Part shown: piece by piece, positions 11,066 to 23,755 of the stretch
Numbering within the stretch: the first letter of the stretch is position 1
Layout: every line of letters starts with the position of its first letter
DNA from: Zygnema cylindricum
Lineage: Eukaryota; Streptophyta; Zygnematophyceae; Zygnematales; Zygnemataceae
Assembly: GCA_037447655.1 (NCBI GenBank)
Contig: JBBHKE010001658.1
Location: 59,294 to 123,293, forward strand
Reading direction: 5' to 3'
DNA: 64,000 nucleotides
Program-made: the position numbers and the translations under genes
The notes under the pieces: generated by a model
Database searches by the model: none
What the model was told of the DNA's origin: nothing
What the model saw: only the letters and a program-made list of their open reading frames with translations

Positions 11066-11513
11066 TAGTGTTGTGTATCGGCAGGGTTTTGCCGATAATC
11101 GATATGTACCTCTTTTTGGCTTGTCAATAATCAATATATTGGCACTATATATAGAAATTGGTGTTATTGTCGATAAAAAACCGATAACGATAACACTCAT
11201 ACCGATAACTATCGGCGATAATTGTGCAATTTGTACCGTACAATTGTGGTTTATCCCGTCGTACTGAACCGTCGTTATACCGTTATACATATTACGAAAC
11301 AGATTGTTACACGTGTCATGCCACGCTATATACAGTGAAATATAATAGTATATTATAAAGTACTACAGTACAACCTACTATATTTTTTCCACTTAACGCT
11401 GATAAGGAAATTGTTGTTCTCGGAGCGATATGTCGGGACCCTTCACCGTTCAATAACCAATAACTATCGGTATCGGTGTTATTGCGATAATTTCTTGTCG
11501 ACACACAACACTA
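11066..11513. mobile_element. hAT-like MITE, copy 1
   Basis: The left terminal repeat is TAGTGTTGTGTATCGG and the right end is CACAACACTA. Flanking 8-mers are ATATTTAC at 11058-11065 and ACATTTAC at 11514-11521 (7 of 8 identical). An 8-bp target duplication is the hAT signature. The interior is rich in CGATA/TATCG palindromic words, and there is no coding capacity. Confidence 0.72.
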
Positions 11514-11889
11514 ACATTTACAAAAGTGGATTATAATCTGCCACTTTATCAGATCCTTAAGGCTAATAGAGGTGTCCAATGATTATGTGTCGCTCTTATT
11601 CTTGGCGATGTTTTTTTCAATGCATAAAAAGTATTTTCGATGGGCACACTTGTCGGATTGTTAATCCGACGGTTGCGAGGGCAAGGCGATGTTTTCACCT
11701 TCCGATTCACAAGCCACTCTGGGAAATCGGACACCTGTGCACGGAAGATGTTTTGAGGTGGCGAACAAAACATTAACGCTAACAAAGATGAAAGGTGTAC
11801 TTTGTTGGCGACGGTTTAGCGATGGTGCGTGCGATCTCGCAGCGTCGTCAAAAAACTTACAGGTTGCGGTACTTAGTTAAAAGTGCTTA

Positions 11890-12310
11890 TTTTTTGGTGT
11901 ACTATATCCAAGGCCCCTTGTCGATATTCATCAATATGAATCTAATTTTGCTATTCCGATAATTGACATATCATGTCGATATATTGAGAAGCTCGATATC
12001 GCAATGTTTACCGGATATATCGGATGGATACGCCAATATATTTTTACCACGATACATCAAAGAGACATTGGGTTCCAACATATTTTCAAAATAGCCAAAC
12101 CTTGGCATGCGGAGCGCAAGTCTGGGGGGGGGGCGAGGGGGGTGTCGGTCACATGGTTTTCCTTACATTATTTTCCAATTCCAACTGTATGGACCCCCAC
12201 CTTCCACCAAATTTATCGCCATGAAGTTTGTTGGTCCGAGAGTAACAGCATTCGGTTTATTGAATATCTTATTTATCGCGACAATAATTTTTCGGATACA
12301 CAACACTATT
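11890..12310. mobile_element. Degenerate hAT-like MITE, right end preserved
   Basis: It ends CGGATACACAACACTA at 12310. The interior carries CGATATATCGG-type words. The left terminus is not recognisable, so the start is approximate. Confidence 0.4.
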
Positions 12311-12420
12311 ACTTCCTTGTGACTTCTTGTGTTTTGTTAAATGACAGAGACTAATAGTAGTTAATACATGAAAAACATACTTTCTCGCTACTAAGTACAA
12401 ACCTGATTGTGGGCCCTAAT

Positions 12421-12812
12421 TAGTGTTGTGTATAGGCATCCATTTGTCGATAGTCGATATGTACATTTTCTTTGACTTGCTTATAACCGATATATTGGTT
12501 CAACATGTGTGTAACGGAATTATCCCGATAAAAAAATGATGTATCGCGATGAATCACCGCTTAAAATTTGGCCTGATAATTATCAATGATATTTGTAAAT
12601 TTTTTGTACAAATGTACCGAACGCGTTGTCAAACGTGGCATGTCACACTATATAGTGTATACAATATGATACAATATAGTATAAAGTACTATGCTTTAAT
12701 ATACCATACGTTTTATAGTTATCAGCGATAAAAATATTTCTGGTTTCGAAGCAAAATACTCGGACCTCTCACCGTTCGATAACCAAAAATCATCGTGATA
12801 TATACAACACTA
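12421..12812. mobile_element. hAT-like MITE, copy 2
   Basis: It begins TAGTGTTGTGTATAGG and ends TACAACACTA. Flanking 8-mers are GCCCTAAT (12413-12420) and GCCCAAAT (12813-12820), 7 of 8 identical. It shares an internal block (ACGTGGCATGTCACACTATA) with the copies at 11.3, 20.0 and 33.4 kb. Confidence 0.7.
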
Positions 12813-12820
12813 GCCCAAAT

Positions 12821-14506
12821 AATACACTGCTCAATGTATTATACTAATGTTAACGTGTTTTTCTCCACTTATAACATAATTTCTCCGACACGCATGTTCG
12901 TTTTTTCGGTTGGTGACCGTTAATAAAAAAAAGGAGAATCTTACCTTTTTATTGCAACCATGGATGAAAAATTTGACGATTATGCAAAAAGAACAAATGT
13001 TTTAAGTTGGAAAAATAAAATTAACATTGAAAACGATACACAATGTATTATAATATTAGTATTACAATGTTCTGAATCTTGTAATTTCATATTGTGATCA
13101 TATCGTATCGATATATCAAGATATTGAGTGGTAAGAGGATTTGATATATCGCTCGGAGACCAACAAAATTTATCGCGATACATTTGGTGGGCTTTGGGGG
13201 GCCGTATATGCGTAGTACGGGAATAATGGAAAAAAAATACAAAAGGATCGCCCCGAAGGGGGCCTCTCTTTTGAGATTTTTATGTAAAACAAGCCTACGG
13301 AGGTATCGCGGTATTTATAGACTCGATAATTCATTAGGATAGACATTAGTTATGATATGAGCCTTATCGATACAAAGGAATGTATTGATTATCAATATGT
13401 CAAGAAAGGTACATATCGAGTATCTATAAGAGGCTCTCGAAGTCTTGATACACACTACAATAATGCTTGATGTTGACTACCACGTACCCGTAAGTGAGCA
13501 AAAATAATTGCGATGTTCGTTCTCTCTTACAACATATTGAGTCGTAATTCTACGATATTACTCTGATGCTTATCGCGTTACCTATGACAGAGGTCACAAA
13601 AGTCGAAATTTTAGATAACCGAAACTGACCGTTTTTTTTTTTATAAAATATGAGTACCCGACGCGCGACAGGGTTATGTCACGCTCCTAAATTGTTACCT
13701 GTTACCCGAAACGCGTTTACAAAAAATAAAGTTAACCGAAACTCGATTTATCGCGACTACATATACCCGCCCGTACCCGAATAAGTACAAAATTAATGGT
13801 ACATCTCCCTTATACATTCCACGATACCAAGAGTACAAAGTACAATAATGTTGGATAGTATTGACAATACAAAACCTTCAATATTTTTCGTTTTTTGCTT
13901 ACCCAACTCTAACCTTTTTTTTTGTTTTTTCGTGAATCACTTGCCCGAATCTGCCCAGACCCCCAAATTTGGCACGCGAATCCGTTCCGGATCCGACGCG
14001 GGCGGTCGGTTAACGGTCGGTTACAGTTTCGGTTAACCGTTTGCGACCCTCTGCCCTGTGATAAACAGTATTTAGAATTTCATTTTTTGTTATGTTGGCG
14101 CTTAAGAACTAAGTAACGATAAAAGAAAAGTTTGTTTTGCTGGTGAAATGTTAATTCACAGTACAATTTTTTTGAACATCATCGTACGCTGGTTTTTGAC
14201 CTCTTGACTTTTGTAGTCTTTAAATGTTTATTTTTTCCTTTTTTACCATCTCAAATTTTGCAACATATATTACTTTTTTGATAGTTAATACTTAATAGTG
14301 CTAGAGAGTGTACGACTGTAATGTCAGAAGTATGAATCCATACACAACGATGTCCCAATTTTCCATAACATAGAAGTTGTTTATCAAAACCATAGTTCAA
14401 AAGTAGGTGACAGTACACCCATAAAATATGCCTATTGTACGTAAATTTTACAATACTACCTTCTGACCCATATTGTATTGGCTGCAAAATGAAATAAAAT
14501 AGTAAC
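12821..14506. other. Repeat-derived spacer without genes
   Basis: Between 13090 and 13500 are TATCGATA-rich stretches like the interiors of the hAT-like MITEs, but without clear ends. 13500-14506 has no supported feature. Open frames are short and unconvincing. Confidence 0.5.
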
Positions 14507-14960
14507 AGGGTTGAGTTGCACATGGTTCGATAGAGAATTAAATGTAATGTCTAAATTTGAAAAAAAAAACGGACAAAAAAAACTTTTTCAGTAAGTTTTG
14601 AGCGACTTTTTATTTAAACCGTCAGATTTGGACGATCAGACGGTCGTTGATGAAAATAACGATCTAAGAAGATCACATGAAAAGCCCATAACACAACTTA
14701 CGATAGGACTATCGTTTGATTCGTCCGCCGGTTTTTTTTTTCCTGTTTTATTCTTCCCGCGCAATGTCATCCTACGTCGTGTCACTCAGCTAAAAAAAAT
14801 CGTTCGGCAGTGTGCGCAATACTATGAGCATACGTCAAATTCGTACGCTCGTACAGGGGTGTGCAGAGCACACACCCATGCAGTATGCCTACGTTGCGCC
14901 AGTTTTGTGCCCAGCGTTGTGCGCCTACCAAAGGCCTACCATAAAAACGCCTACTTTTAA
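14507..14960. repeat. Dispersed repeat, copy A (partner inverted at 55.9 kb)
   Basis: It matches 55864-56394 in reverse complement. Shared words include GTAGGCCTTTGG/CCAAAGGCCTAC, AAAAGCCCATAACACAACTT and TTGAGTTGCACATGG. It is noncoding and probably a nonautonomous DNA element. Confidence 0.7.
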
Positions 14961-15583
14961 CTTTGATCAAAACGAAAAAAAAAAAAATATTTTCAAAACA
15001 AAACGACCAAATATCGTTAGCCGAAGAAAAGTCGGTCATCGCCCGTGGGAGCCGCCACTTGTCGAGCTTTTAGTGGCAGCCAGATGAGTGGGACTTTGGC
15101 TCAGGCGCTACATTACAGCTGGTACACACGTCACGTCACGGTATTGTACTTTGAAGGCCCACTTGCAAGAACAAAACGACGACTTTCGCAGAAATTGGAA
15201 AGCGATGAGTGTACGGAATGTCGGCTAGGTATGTACGCCGATCACAGCGACTTTCAAAGTCTTTGGCTTCTACCATTAGTTAAAATATGCGGTGTGATAA
15301 AAAGTTTTATACGTCATGTATGGTAAATTTAAAATTTCTTATGATAACTCCAGTGTTGTTCAAATCGTGCGATTTTTTCAAATTTTCCAATTGAAACGTA
15401 TAATTCATGACGATTTTGAAAAATCGCAAAAAAACGTCTACTGTAAACTGAAACTGACAATTTACGGGAAAAGTACAGTAATTTCCGTAATATGTATTGT
15501 TTTTTATGGAAATGTACGACATTCAAGGAAAAGATACGTCGTAGTTATTGGTACTCTTTGTTCAGTGAACTGAACAGAAATAT

Positions 15584-16764
15584 TGAAACTCTGTGTGCTC
15601 CATTGCCCACAGAAATCGCAGATCCAAAATAAGCTAATCTAGATAGTGCCGACTCCAAGTTGATATAAACCCAAATGACTGACCCCTTGACAATCAAAAA
15701 CCCATTATAGCTTCACCCTTGTGAAATAAGACTTTCTGTGTGCTCAGTTCCACCACAGAATGCAAAGTTAGAATATGAGTTTTGGACACATTCACCCACT
15801 TTGACTTTCCTTTAGAAATGCAACCACCTAGGCACGCAAAAACTCTGACCGACTACACCCATGTGTAGTTTGGACTCCCTTGAGTCCGCAACAAAAAGAA
15901 TCACTGAAAATGGTCAAGTAAATAGATAGTTATGAATGGTCAAAGATTACCTTTTGTATAGGAGCTCTCTCGGAGAGAGGCTGCTACCTACTAATTTTTC
16001 TAAGTCCTATTCCCTCTCTAAAACTCTATCTATTGACGTACGGCACCAATCAAATTAATGTGTCGTACATAAAAGTACAGGTGGCGATGTACCTTTTGTA
16101 CGACCATCGTATAACATGGCCAAAATGTCGACACGTGTCAAATTGGGATTTGTTCCCGTAATCTCCGGGGTTGCCGAAATCCAATGTCATCACGCCACGT
16201 GTCACCTGTCGTGGTGATGACCGTAAAACGCCAAAAATACCTCTTCCGTGATCGCGACGCCTATCGTGGTCGTCCGATCAAAACCGGCTATAAATCTAGC
16301 CACTGAAATTAGACGCGCGGTATTTGTTTCACGGTCGAAACAAATGCGCGATATCCGTTTCATAAAATACATTGAAACCGTACTGCGTACTATCTAAATT
16401 TGTATCCATGCGCTACGTTATTATTCCTCGTTAAACGAATTAGTCTACGTGTAACTAGATATATATTTATCAAACCTCATATACCCTAGCACTAGTCCTG
16501 GACCTAACGGACAAAGCTAACGGCTTCTTTGACGGACCATTGGTACCAGAATCAATTCCTTGGTCCGTCATTAATTTTATTAAACCTATATGTTTTCTGC
16601 TACCTGTCTCTCTATAAAGCTTTAGGCAACCATGGCTCTATCTCCCTACCCAGCCTTTAGTGACTACAACAAGTGTGGGGGCTTGGATAAAGGAGTTAGA
16701 GGCAGACTGCCCTCTACCTTTTTCCTATCATAATACAGACCTATAAAATACTCAAATATCAACA
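15584..16764 (-). mobile_element. Solo LTR of the copia family
   Basis: It is diverged but collinear with the 1049-bp LTR at 25805. It starts TGAAACTCTG, shares GGAGCTCTCTCGGAGAGAGG-type and AATTTTTCTAAGTCCTAT words, and ends TATCAACA. Flanking 5-mers are AATAT and AATGT (4 of 5). No internal region follows. The site interrupts one unit of the tandem array that resumes at 16765. Confidence 0.72.
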
Positions 16765-16775
16765 AATGTCACGGA

Positions 16776-17745
16776 ACTTGTACGTCTCTTTATTGAAAAT
16801 GTAAGCACATTTTCGAAAAGAGACGTTGGAACGTCAAACTATTTTCGCGCGCGTTTTTTATGTCGTGCAAAGCTTAATGTGAAAAATGTCATTTGTACAT
16901 GGTCTGTACTTTTTTTTTTGCAGTCGTGTGCTGTTTGATAGATAGAGAGAGAAGGAAGAGAGAAGGCGGCCATGGTTGCGTGTCAGATATGTATTTTTTT
17001 TTTGCAGTCGTGTGATGTTTGATAGATAGGGAGAGAAGGTAAAGTGAAGGCGACCATGTTTTTTATAGAAATGTACGACATTTGAGGACAAGATATGTGG
17101 TAGTTATTGGTAATTTATGTTCACTGAACTGAACAGAAATACCACAAACTTGTACGTCTCTTCATTGAAAATGTAAGCACATTTTTGAAAAAAGACGTTG
17201 AAACATCATACTACTTTCGCGCGCGTTTTTTTATGTCATGCAATGCTTAATGTGAAAAATGACATTTGTACATGGTCTGTACTTTTTTTTTTTGCAGTCG
17301 TGTGCTGTCTGATAGATATAGAGAGAAGGAAGAGAGAAGGCGGCCATGGCTGCGTGTTAGATATGTACTTTTTTGTTCGCATTCGTGTGCTGTTTGATAT
17401 ATAGAGAGAAAAGGCAGAGAGAAGGCGGCCATGTTTTTTATGGAAATGTACGGCATTCGAGGACAAGATATGTGGTAGTTATTGGTAATTTATGTTCAGT
17501 GAAATGAGCAAAAATACCACGGAACTTGTACGTCTCTTCATCGAAAATGTAAGCACATTTTCGAAAAGAGATGTTGAAATGTCATACTATTTTCGCGCGC
17601 GTTTTATTATCTCGTGCAATGCTTAATTTGAAAAATGTCATTCGTACATGGTTTGTACTCTTATTTTTTTTGCAGTTGTGTGCTGTCTCATAGATAGAGA
17701 GAGAAGGCAGAGAGAAGGCGACCATGGCTGCGTGTTAGAAAGTCT
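16776..17745. repeat. Tandem array of 372-376-bp units (three, last partial)
   Basis: Units begin near 16776, 17148 and 17524 with ACTTGTACGTCTC. They share GTAAGCACATTTTCGAAAAG, TTCGCGCGCGTTTT and a block GAGAGAAGGCGGCCATGG. Part of a preceding unit lies at 15480-15583, before the solo LTR. A reverse copy of the middle lies at 9410-9560. Confidence 0.8.
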
Positions 17746-18339
17746 CAGACACACTAAATTTAATAAAAATGTACCCTCGCAGACTTTCGAACCCGGGTAT
17801 GCCAGAGTGCTGACGAAGCGTTGATTCACATTCTACGCTACCAGTTGATGATGGAACTACGCTACCGGTGTGAAGTGTCATATTTATTTAGACATTTATG
17901 ATACTTTAGCGCTCATTTAACGGAAAACTTACAAACTGCGCTATATGTTTTTTTTTTTTTTTTAATTGTACGAAATTGTACGGAAGAAAATTCATTAACG
18001 ATTTTTTACGATTTGTTCCGAAGGTTCAATGCGTTCGTTATGTATAAGGGTAACATTCCATTAGGCGGTCCCAGTAAATGTACGAACAAGTCTACTGACA
18101 GCGTTTCCTGGAAGTCCGCTCCATTTTGTCGGGGCAGTAACGAACCTTCCCCAATTATGATTGGCGCCACATAGGTTAGAGTCCATATTCTGAAAATCTT
18201 AAAAGAATCTACAATCGTAGAGTCAGAACGAAATATTTGTACGACCGGAGGTAGTTAATGATTGGTACGTCAAGTTTGCTGCTAGATTTTGATTTTCAAA
18301 ATAAAAATCAAAATTTCGCAATGGAATGGCAAAAGGACG

Positions 18340-18610
18340 CGACAAACTTTGAATGTCGGTGGATGTCAGATGGAGCGTGCGAGGATATTTTCGACTGACC
18401 TGCATCCAGCGTGGCAGGTGGCACATGGCCTATACGACGTGTACGCTTGTTCAAAGTAGATTTTTTTTTGTTTTTTCACGTGTACCAATGGTAATCATCG
18501 AGTGGGCCCCAACTCTCCTCGCGAGGAGAGTTGGGGGGCACTGGATGATGTGCGCGATTGCTTCGCGGATCTCAAAAAGTGAAACATCCAACGGTCAAGA
18601 ATGACGCTTA
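18340..18610. repeat. Dispersed repeat with 30-bp perfect palindrome
   Basis: The segment resembles 57115-57365 (shared CACATGGCCTATACRACGTGTA, CATCATTGGAG). At its centre, 18507-18536 is a perfect palindrome with arm CCCCAACTCTCCTCG. It has the shape of a transposon-derived hairpin. Confidence 0.65.
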
Positions 18611-18989
18611 CATCATTGGAGCTTCTTAACAGCTTTCCAGTAACGATGTTTCGTTGATAAAAAAAATAAAAATAGAACGTCTATGTACGGCACTGTACGA
18701 AAATAAACGGCGTCCAGTAACGAACCCCACTTTTCGTCTAATAGAATGTTACCCTAATTCGTCACGATTGAAACGTTCGCACTAATCGCTATGAACAACT
18801 ATGGATAACTCAGTAAATAGTATTTTATTTTCGTCAAATTTAAATTATGTTAAAATGTATGTGAACAGGATCATGATTGAAAATACGATCCGTTGGCAAA
18901 TTTTTGTTGTTTTTCGTAAAAAATAGGAAATAAATGGAAGGTTTACCCAAAGACCCTTATTTTAAGGAAATGGATGATCATTTCATCAT

Positions 18990-19460
18990 TTGAGTTGTCG
19001 TATTTTAGATTGGCTTTTCAACACGATATCAATACTAAGGGTATTTTCGCATGTGCTAAAGTTACAGTTATTTTCTGTCGTTTTCCTCCATAACTTGGAA
19101 AAAAACGAAAAAATACGCAGCCGTACCAAAAAATAGAAATTAACACCGTACAAGTTGCGTTACCCTGAAACTTTATATGTACAGTAGTTTGTCGTCTATC
19201 GCGATACAATTTGTCGTTTAGCGCATTTCGACCACTTTCGCTTCCTTCCAACACATGTTCAAACTTTACATCAAATCACCTCGCGAGGTGATTTGAAATA
19301 AAGTCCAATAAGGTGAGCAAATAGGCAGACACTGTTGCACGTGTCTGAAGTTTTTTACAATTTTTGTGGGCGGAGTACAAAAAAAAAACACACTGCACGT
19401 TTACAGCCTGTGCGTAATGTTTGGCGTGCGCTGATTTCCGTACAGGGGCCGTCTCTCTCA
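18990..19460. repeat. Dispersed repeat with 26-bp perfect palindrome
   Basis: It is collinear with 60525-60870. Both contain TGTCGTTTTCCTC, then TCAAATCACCTCGCGAG, then TTGCACG. At 19271-19296 the palindrome is perfect (arm TCAAATCACCTCG). It is noncoding. Confidence 0.65.
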
Positions 19461-19848
19461 AAAACATGTGTCTTCACACATACGGCGTATGAAAAATATT
19501 GGCCACCTGTCGGCAGGTGGGAAGACGAAAAACGAAACCGCAAATTCTGTGCGACAGCGACAGGTTTTTTAGGGTTTCGACACGTCGACAATGTGGCGTA
19601 CGGACATTATGAAGTTCACAAAAGTTGTACAGCGTGCGGAGAAATGCCTCACATTGAAGGCGAGTGGAAGTTTCGCCTCATTTTATGTACCACTTCATCT
19701 GTAACAATTCTTCGTACACGTCTACGTAAGTCACTTTTTTAAGTGACAAGTTATTTGCGATTACATCCGAATGCTCTGAAATCTGTACGGAGAATCTTCG
19801 CTAAAAATCAAAGTAGCAAGACTAAGTTTCGGTTACATGCGAAAATAC

Positions 19849-20720
19849 TAGTGGTGTGTATCGGTAAAAAACTTATCGCAATAACACCGATACCGATAGT
19901 TATCGGTTATCGAACGGTCAGAGATTCTGATATATCGGTCTGGGACCAACAAATTCCATATCGGCGATAACTTAAAAAATATATAGTATGCATACAATAG
20001 CATTTTATAACATACTGTATTATTTTATTGATTTTATATAGCGTGGCATGCCACGTATAAAAATATGTGCCGTTACCGTTTAGCTGCAATTTATTACGGA
20101 CAACGCAACATATAAACGTTGGCCGGTTAACTGAACAAAAATTTTACGACGATGTACGTAATTTTACCAAAAAATGGTGAACATGGAACTGTAAAAGGAC
20201 GGCGCACACATAAGTACAACGGACGCAAAATAACATTCTGCGTGCCGCCGAAATCGAACGGACGACTTGGAATGAGAAAACAAGAGCGGACGGCCAGCGT
20301 GAGCGCCAGCATCCGGAATGGCTCTTTTGGCAGCTTATGCCAAAAAAGCTGACAGGTTGACACGTGGCAGGTCCCCAGTGGATCTCAAGGAATAAAGGGA
20401 CAAAGCCATGGCGTCGGATGTGAAAGGTACATCGTTTTTACTGGATCCGTACGTCCGGAGAATAAGACGTACAGTTTCCGTACGTCCGGAGAATAAGACG
20501 TACAGTTGAGTGTACAGGCCGTACATTTATCTGTACGGTCCGTACTTTTATCGCCGATAACTATCGTTATCGGCATTATCGCCGATAAGTACCCGATATT
20601 ATCGGCTACTTATCGGCGATAAGACCGATATCGATATATCGTACCAATATATCGATTATCGGATACCCGAAAAAAGGCCCATATCGGTTATCGGCAAATC
20701 CTTACCGATACACAACACTA
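19849..20720. mobile_element. hAT-like MITE, copy 3, with perfect 8-bp target duplication
   Basis: The left end is TAGTGGTGTGTATCGG and the right end CCGATACACAACACTA, near-perfect 16-bp inverted repeats. The flanking octamer GAAAATAC is identical on both sides (19841-19848 and 20721-20728). The element is 872 bp, with no transposase motif. This is the best-defined member and probably the youngest in this window. Confidence 0.85.
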
Positions 20721-20951
20721 GAAAATACCCTAAAGAAGACTTTCGGTTTAAATGTTTTGTCTATTAGCGTCATATTGACGTATATAAAGCCAATTCTGCC
20801 GACCGACATATTGAAACTGAAATTGTCGGTGTGACGTCATCATGCGGCATCTATCACATTCCGTACTATACACACATTTCTACTGGTTTTTGTACAGATC
20901 GTATTTTATTGTTATTTTAGTAAATACCACATTTTTGAACTACGGTTACTA

Positions 20952-21165
20952 CACCGCCAATCGTTATTAGCGTGTAAGTTTTTTTAGCGTATTCGAATAA
21001 TTAGCGTGGTTTACGCTAATTGGGAATTTGGAAATTTTCGAAGAAATCGTCTATTCTAATTGAGAATTAGGGTTTTATTTTTAAATAGTGTGGATAATTT
21101 TATTTGAGGAAAAAAAAAAAGCGGGACGTTATTAACGTACACAACGCTAATAACGATTGGCGGTG
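20952..21165. mobile_element. TA-flanked MITE (CACCGCCAATCG family)
   Basis: The left end is TA|CACCGCCAATCGTTATTAGC and the right end TAATAACGATTGGCGGTG|TA. The element is 214 bp, with TA on both sides as in Tc1/mariner-type insertion. The interior is AT-rich and noncoding. Confidence 0.82.
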
Positions 21166-21167
21166 TA

Positions 21168-22107
21168 CAGTACCACTGTGCATTTTGTCGTTATGGGGAT
21201 TGCTGCCTTAGTGGCTGGTACAGTACAGTACAGCCAGAAGTGTAGAACCAATCAAAAGTGTTTCCGTGATGAGGGACCGTACCATATTATATACGCCGGC
21301 AAACATGTGAATGTCCAGACTGTCAGAAATTTATGACCGTGTACGGATGACGGAAAAAGATATTACATTGTCGAATATAGTGTGCAGGTTGTCCAGACGA
21401 AAGGAATTACAAAGACCTTTCTTGTAGCGCCATTATCAACGCGTTTCATGTGTGCAATCTGGACCAATCGGGTCCCTTAGATCCACCCGACTTCCTTGTT
21501 ACGGTTTTTTACCTTTTCTGTCTTGTCTTAAACGATCGCGTATGAGTACTGTACTGTAGTCAAACGAAAGTGCTATTATTGGTCTATATTTTCTGTACGG
21601 ATTCCAACCCCAAACCTGTTTTATCCGGCCTTTTTAGTTTTTACACTGTCTGGATTATAACGCTATTTTGTGTATTTTTGTCGTGAAAAAAAAAACATTA
21701 ACAAAATTTTGGCACCTAAGGCCATTTTGTGTGTCAACTTTGCAGCGTCTATGCTGAGCTGGCATCAATGCTAATTCCAGGAAAGGTGGACAACTCTGAC
21801 AGCATTCACCGAGATACGTACTTGTGGGTTTCGGAAAGCGTATAACTTACAAAATTAGGGTGGTTTCCATCTATATTCAAATTATAGACCGTTGGTCGTC
21901 CGTTTGGAAACCTTTAAATAGGCACACTTTCCGTCCGTCTGCACCCGTAAACGCCGTGTCCCCCGGCCGACGTCACCAAACGGGTCAGATGTTGCGTCAA
22001 TCGTTGTGTTGTTTTGGGTCGCGTCTATAAATGTCCGTACGGACGACTAGAATAGTACAATCGTACTCAAACGATTAGATAAAAAGGACACGGTCCATGC
22101 GCGTGTA
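21168..22107. other. Spacer, no feature supported
   Basis: Mixed-composition sequence with many GTAC words. Short open frames only. I see no gene. Confidence 0.45.
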
Positions 22108-22275
22108 ATGGGCACGATCGACGGGCATGATAAACGGGCACGATCAAAGGGTACAATCGACGGGTAATATCAACGGGCACGATCAACGGGTACCATCAAC
22201 GGGTACGATCAGAGGGCACGATCAATGGGTACCATCGACGGGCACGATCAACGGGTACGATCACCGGGCACGCGG
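22108..22275. repeat. 13-bp minisatellite (ACGGGYACGATCA)
   Basis: About a dozen units of ACGGGCACGATCA/ACGGGTACGATCA. The array sits between two copies of GGACACGGTCCATGC (about 22087 and 22288), so it looks bounded by a direct repeat. Confidence 0.85.
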
Positions 22276-22328
22276 GGAAGATAGTACAGGACACGGTCCA
22301 TGCCTGTGTAACGGGCGTTGATTCACTA

Positions 22329-22962
22329 CACCGCGAATCGTAATTAGAGTAAATTACTCTAATTCGGTCGCTCGAAATTTCGACTCTAATACATCAAATA
22401 GAGTAAATGATTCTAATTTTTTTATTATTCTAATTTTTTCATTATTCTAATTTAGGTAAGTTTAATTAGCGTAACAAAATTGTAATATAGGTTCGTTTTA
22501 AATAGTGTGGAGTACGAACGACGTTCGACCGTGCAAAAAAGTACTTTTTTATATAAAAAGGTACAAATAATGATTTAATACAATCGCGCTCGCACGTGAA
22601 ATCGCACTAAACGAAAAATTAATCACATCGAAAAAAAGCCGTTCGCATAACTCTCGTCCGTCGACAGCATCGTCGTCAGTGTGAACATCAGCTGACACTC
22701 AGCGCGACAAATAATACTAGCGTCATAATGACGTCAAAATGATACGGACTGACAGATTTTGTACAACCACGTTATTTAGTGTTTATAATTTCAGCGCGGA
22801 TATTTATTGCCGACATAACCCAATATAGAGTACTTAAATAAATTAGAGTAAACTTCCTCCGTGAAAAAGTTCTATCACATAAAATAGAGTTCATTACTCT
22901 AATTGTTTTTTTTTTGTTTTTTTACTCTAATTTTTTCATTACTCTAATTACGATTCGCGGTG
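22329..22962. mobile_element. Long TA-family element (634 bp)
   Basis: The left end is TA|CACCGCGAATCGTAATTAGAG and the right end CTCTAATTACGATTCGCGGTG. The right flank is AA instead of TA. Its middle matches 32684-33080. Confidence 0.72.
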
Positions 22963-23755
22963 AAGTCACGCAAAAAGTGAGGCTGCTACAGTAACATAAT
23001 TTCGAACTTCACCGTACCATTTCGTACTGCTTGTTCTGTTTTTTTATAACAACATTACAAAAAATCCGATCACGATTCTCCAAGTGTCCGAAATATCTTG
23101 ACCGTTCGATTACATCGAGGTCTTCATCCGTGAAGATATCTTTCCATCCGGCTCTGTAAATCTGTGATGGACTGTCGTACCCACCTTGGGGAGGTCGTTT
23201 CTCCGTTACAGACCGTTTAGAGTAGCTACATGACACGTGGATGATGCAAACTCGTGCGACGATGGAAAACCACCGAGTTTTCCACGCGTCGCAAGGACCG
23301 TGTGCTTTCTGACAAGGTGGATGCGAAACCACAAAAATCCAGCAGAAAGTCTTTGCCGGAAGATATCACGTCACGCTCCCTTTGCCTTCCCTGCAACCTC
23401 GCGGTGTCTCGCGCTTCGATTTGTCGTTTCGAAACGACAAGGCTGGAAAAGCAGGCAGAGCGTCTGCGTAGGAAAGGGGGTTTCAGAGGTACAATGACGT
23501 AATACGCATATTTCGTACAAAATACAGTACAAAAGTAAAGGTTTTCCACTAAAATTGGTCGGTTTGTAATATCTTTGACGATTTTATATATTATATATCA
23601 TAACTTACGTGGTACCATTCAAAACAGGAACGTCGCTTTATGAATATTAACCGATGGCACCACAAGTTAACGATACAGAAAATACAGTAATACTCTCCGT
23701 ACAGCTACATAGACCTCCCGATGGAACCACGGCCTCACAGTAAAGTTTAACAGTA

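Noticed and set aside
19335-19742. 135-residue frame downstream of the palindrome
   Set aside because: It lies in a dispersed noncoding repeat, with no recognisable domain and a competing frame on the other strand.
23009-23549. Overlapping 82-107-residue frames on both strands
   Set aside because: No family motif, no splice support, and sequence composition like the surrounding spacer.
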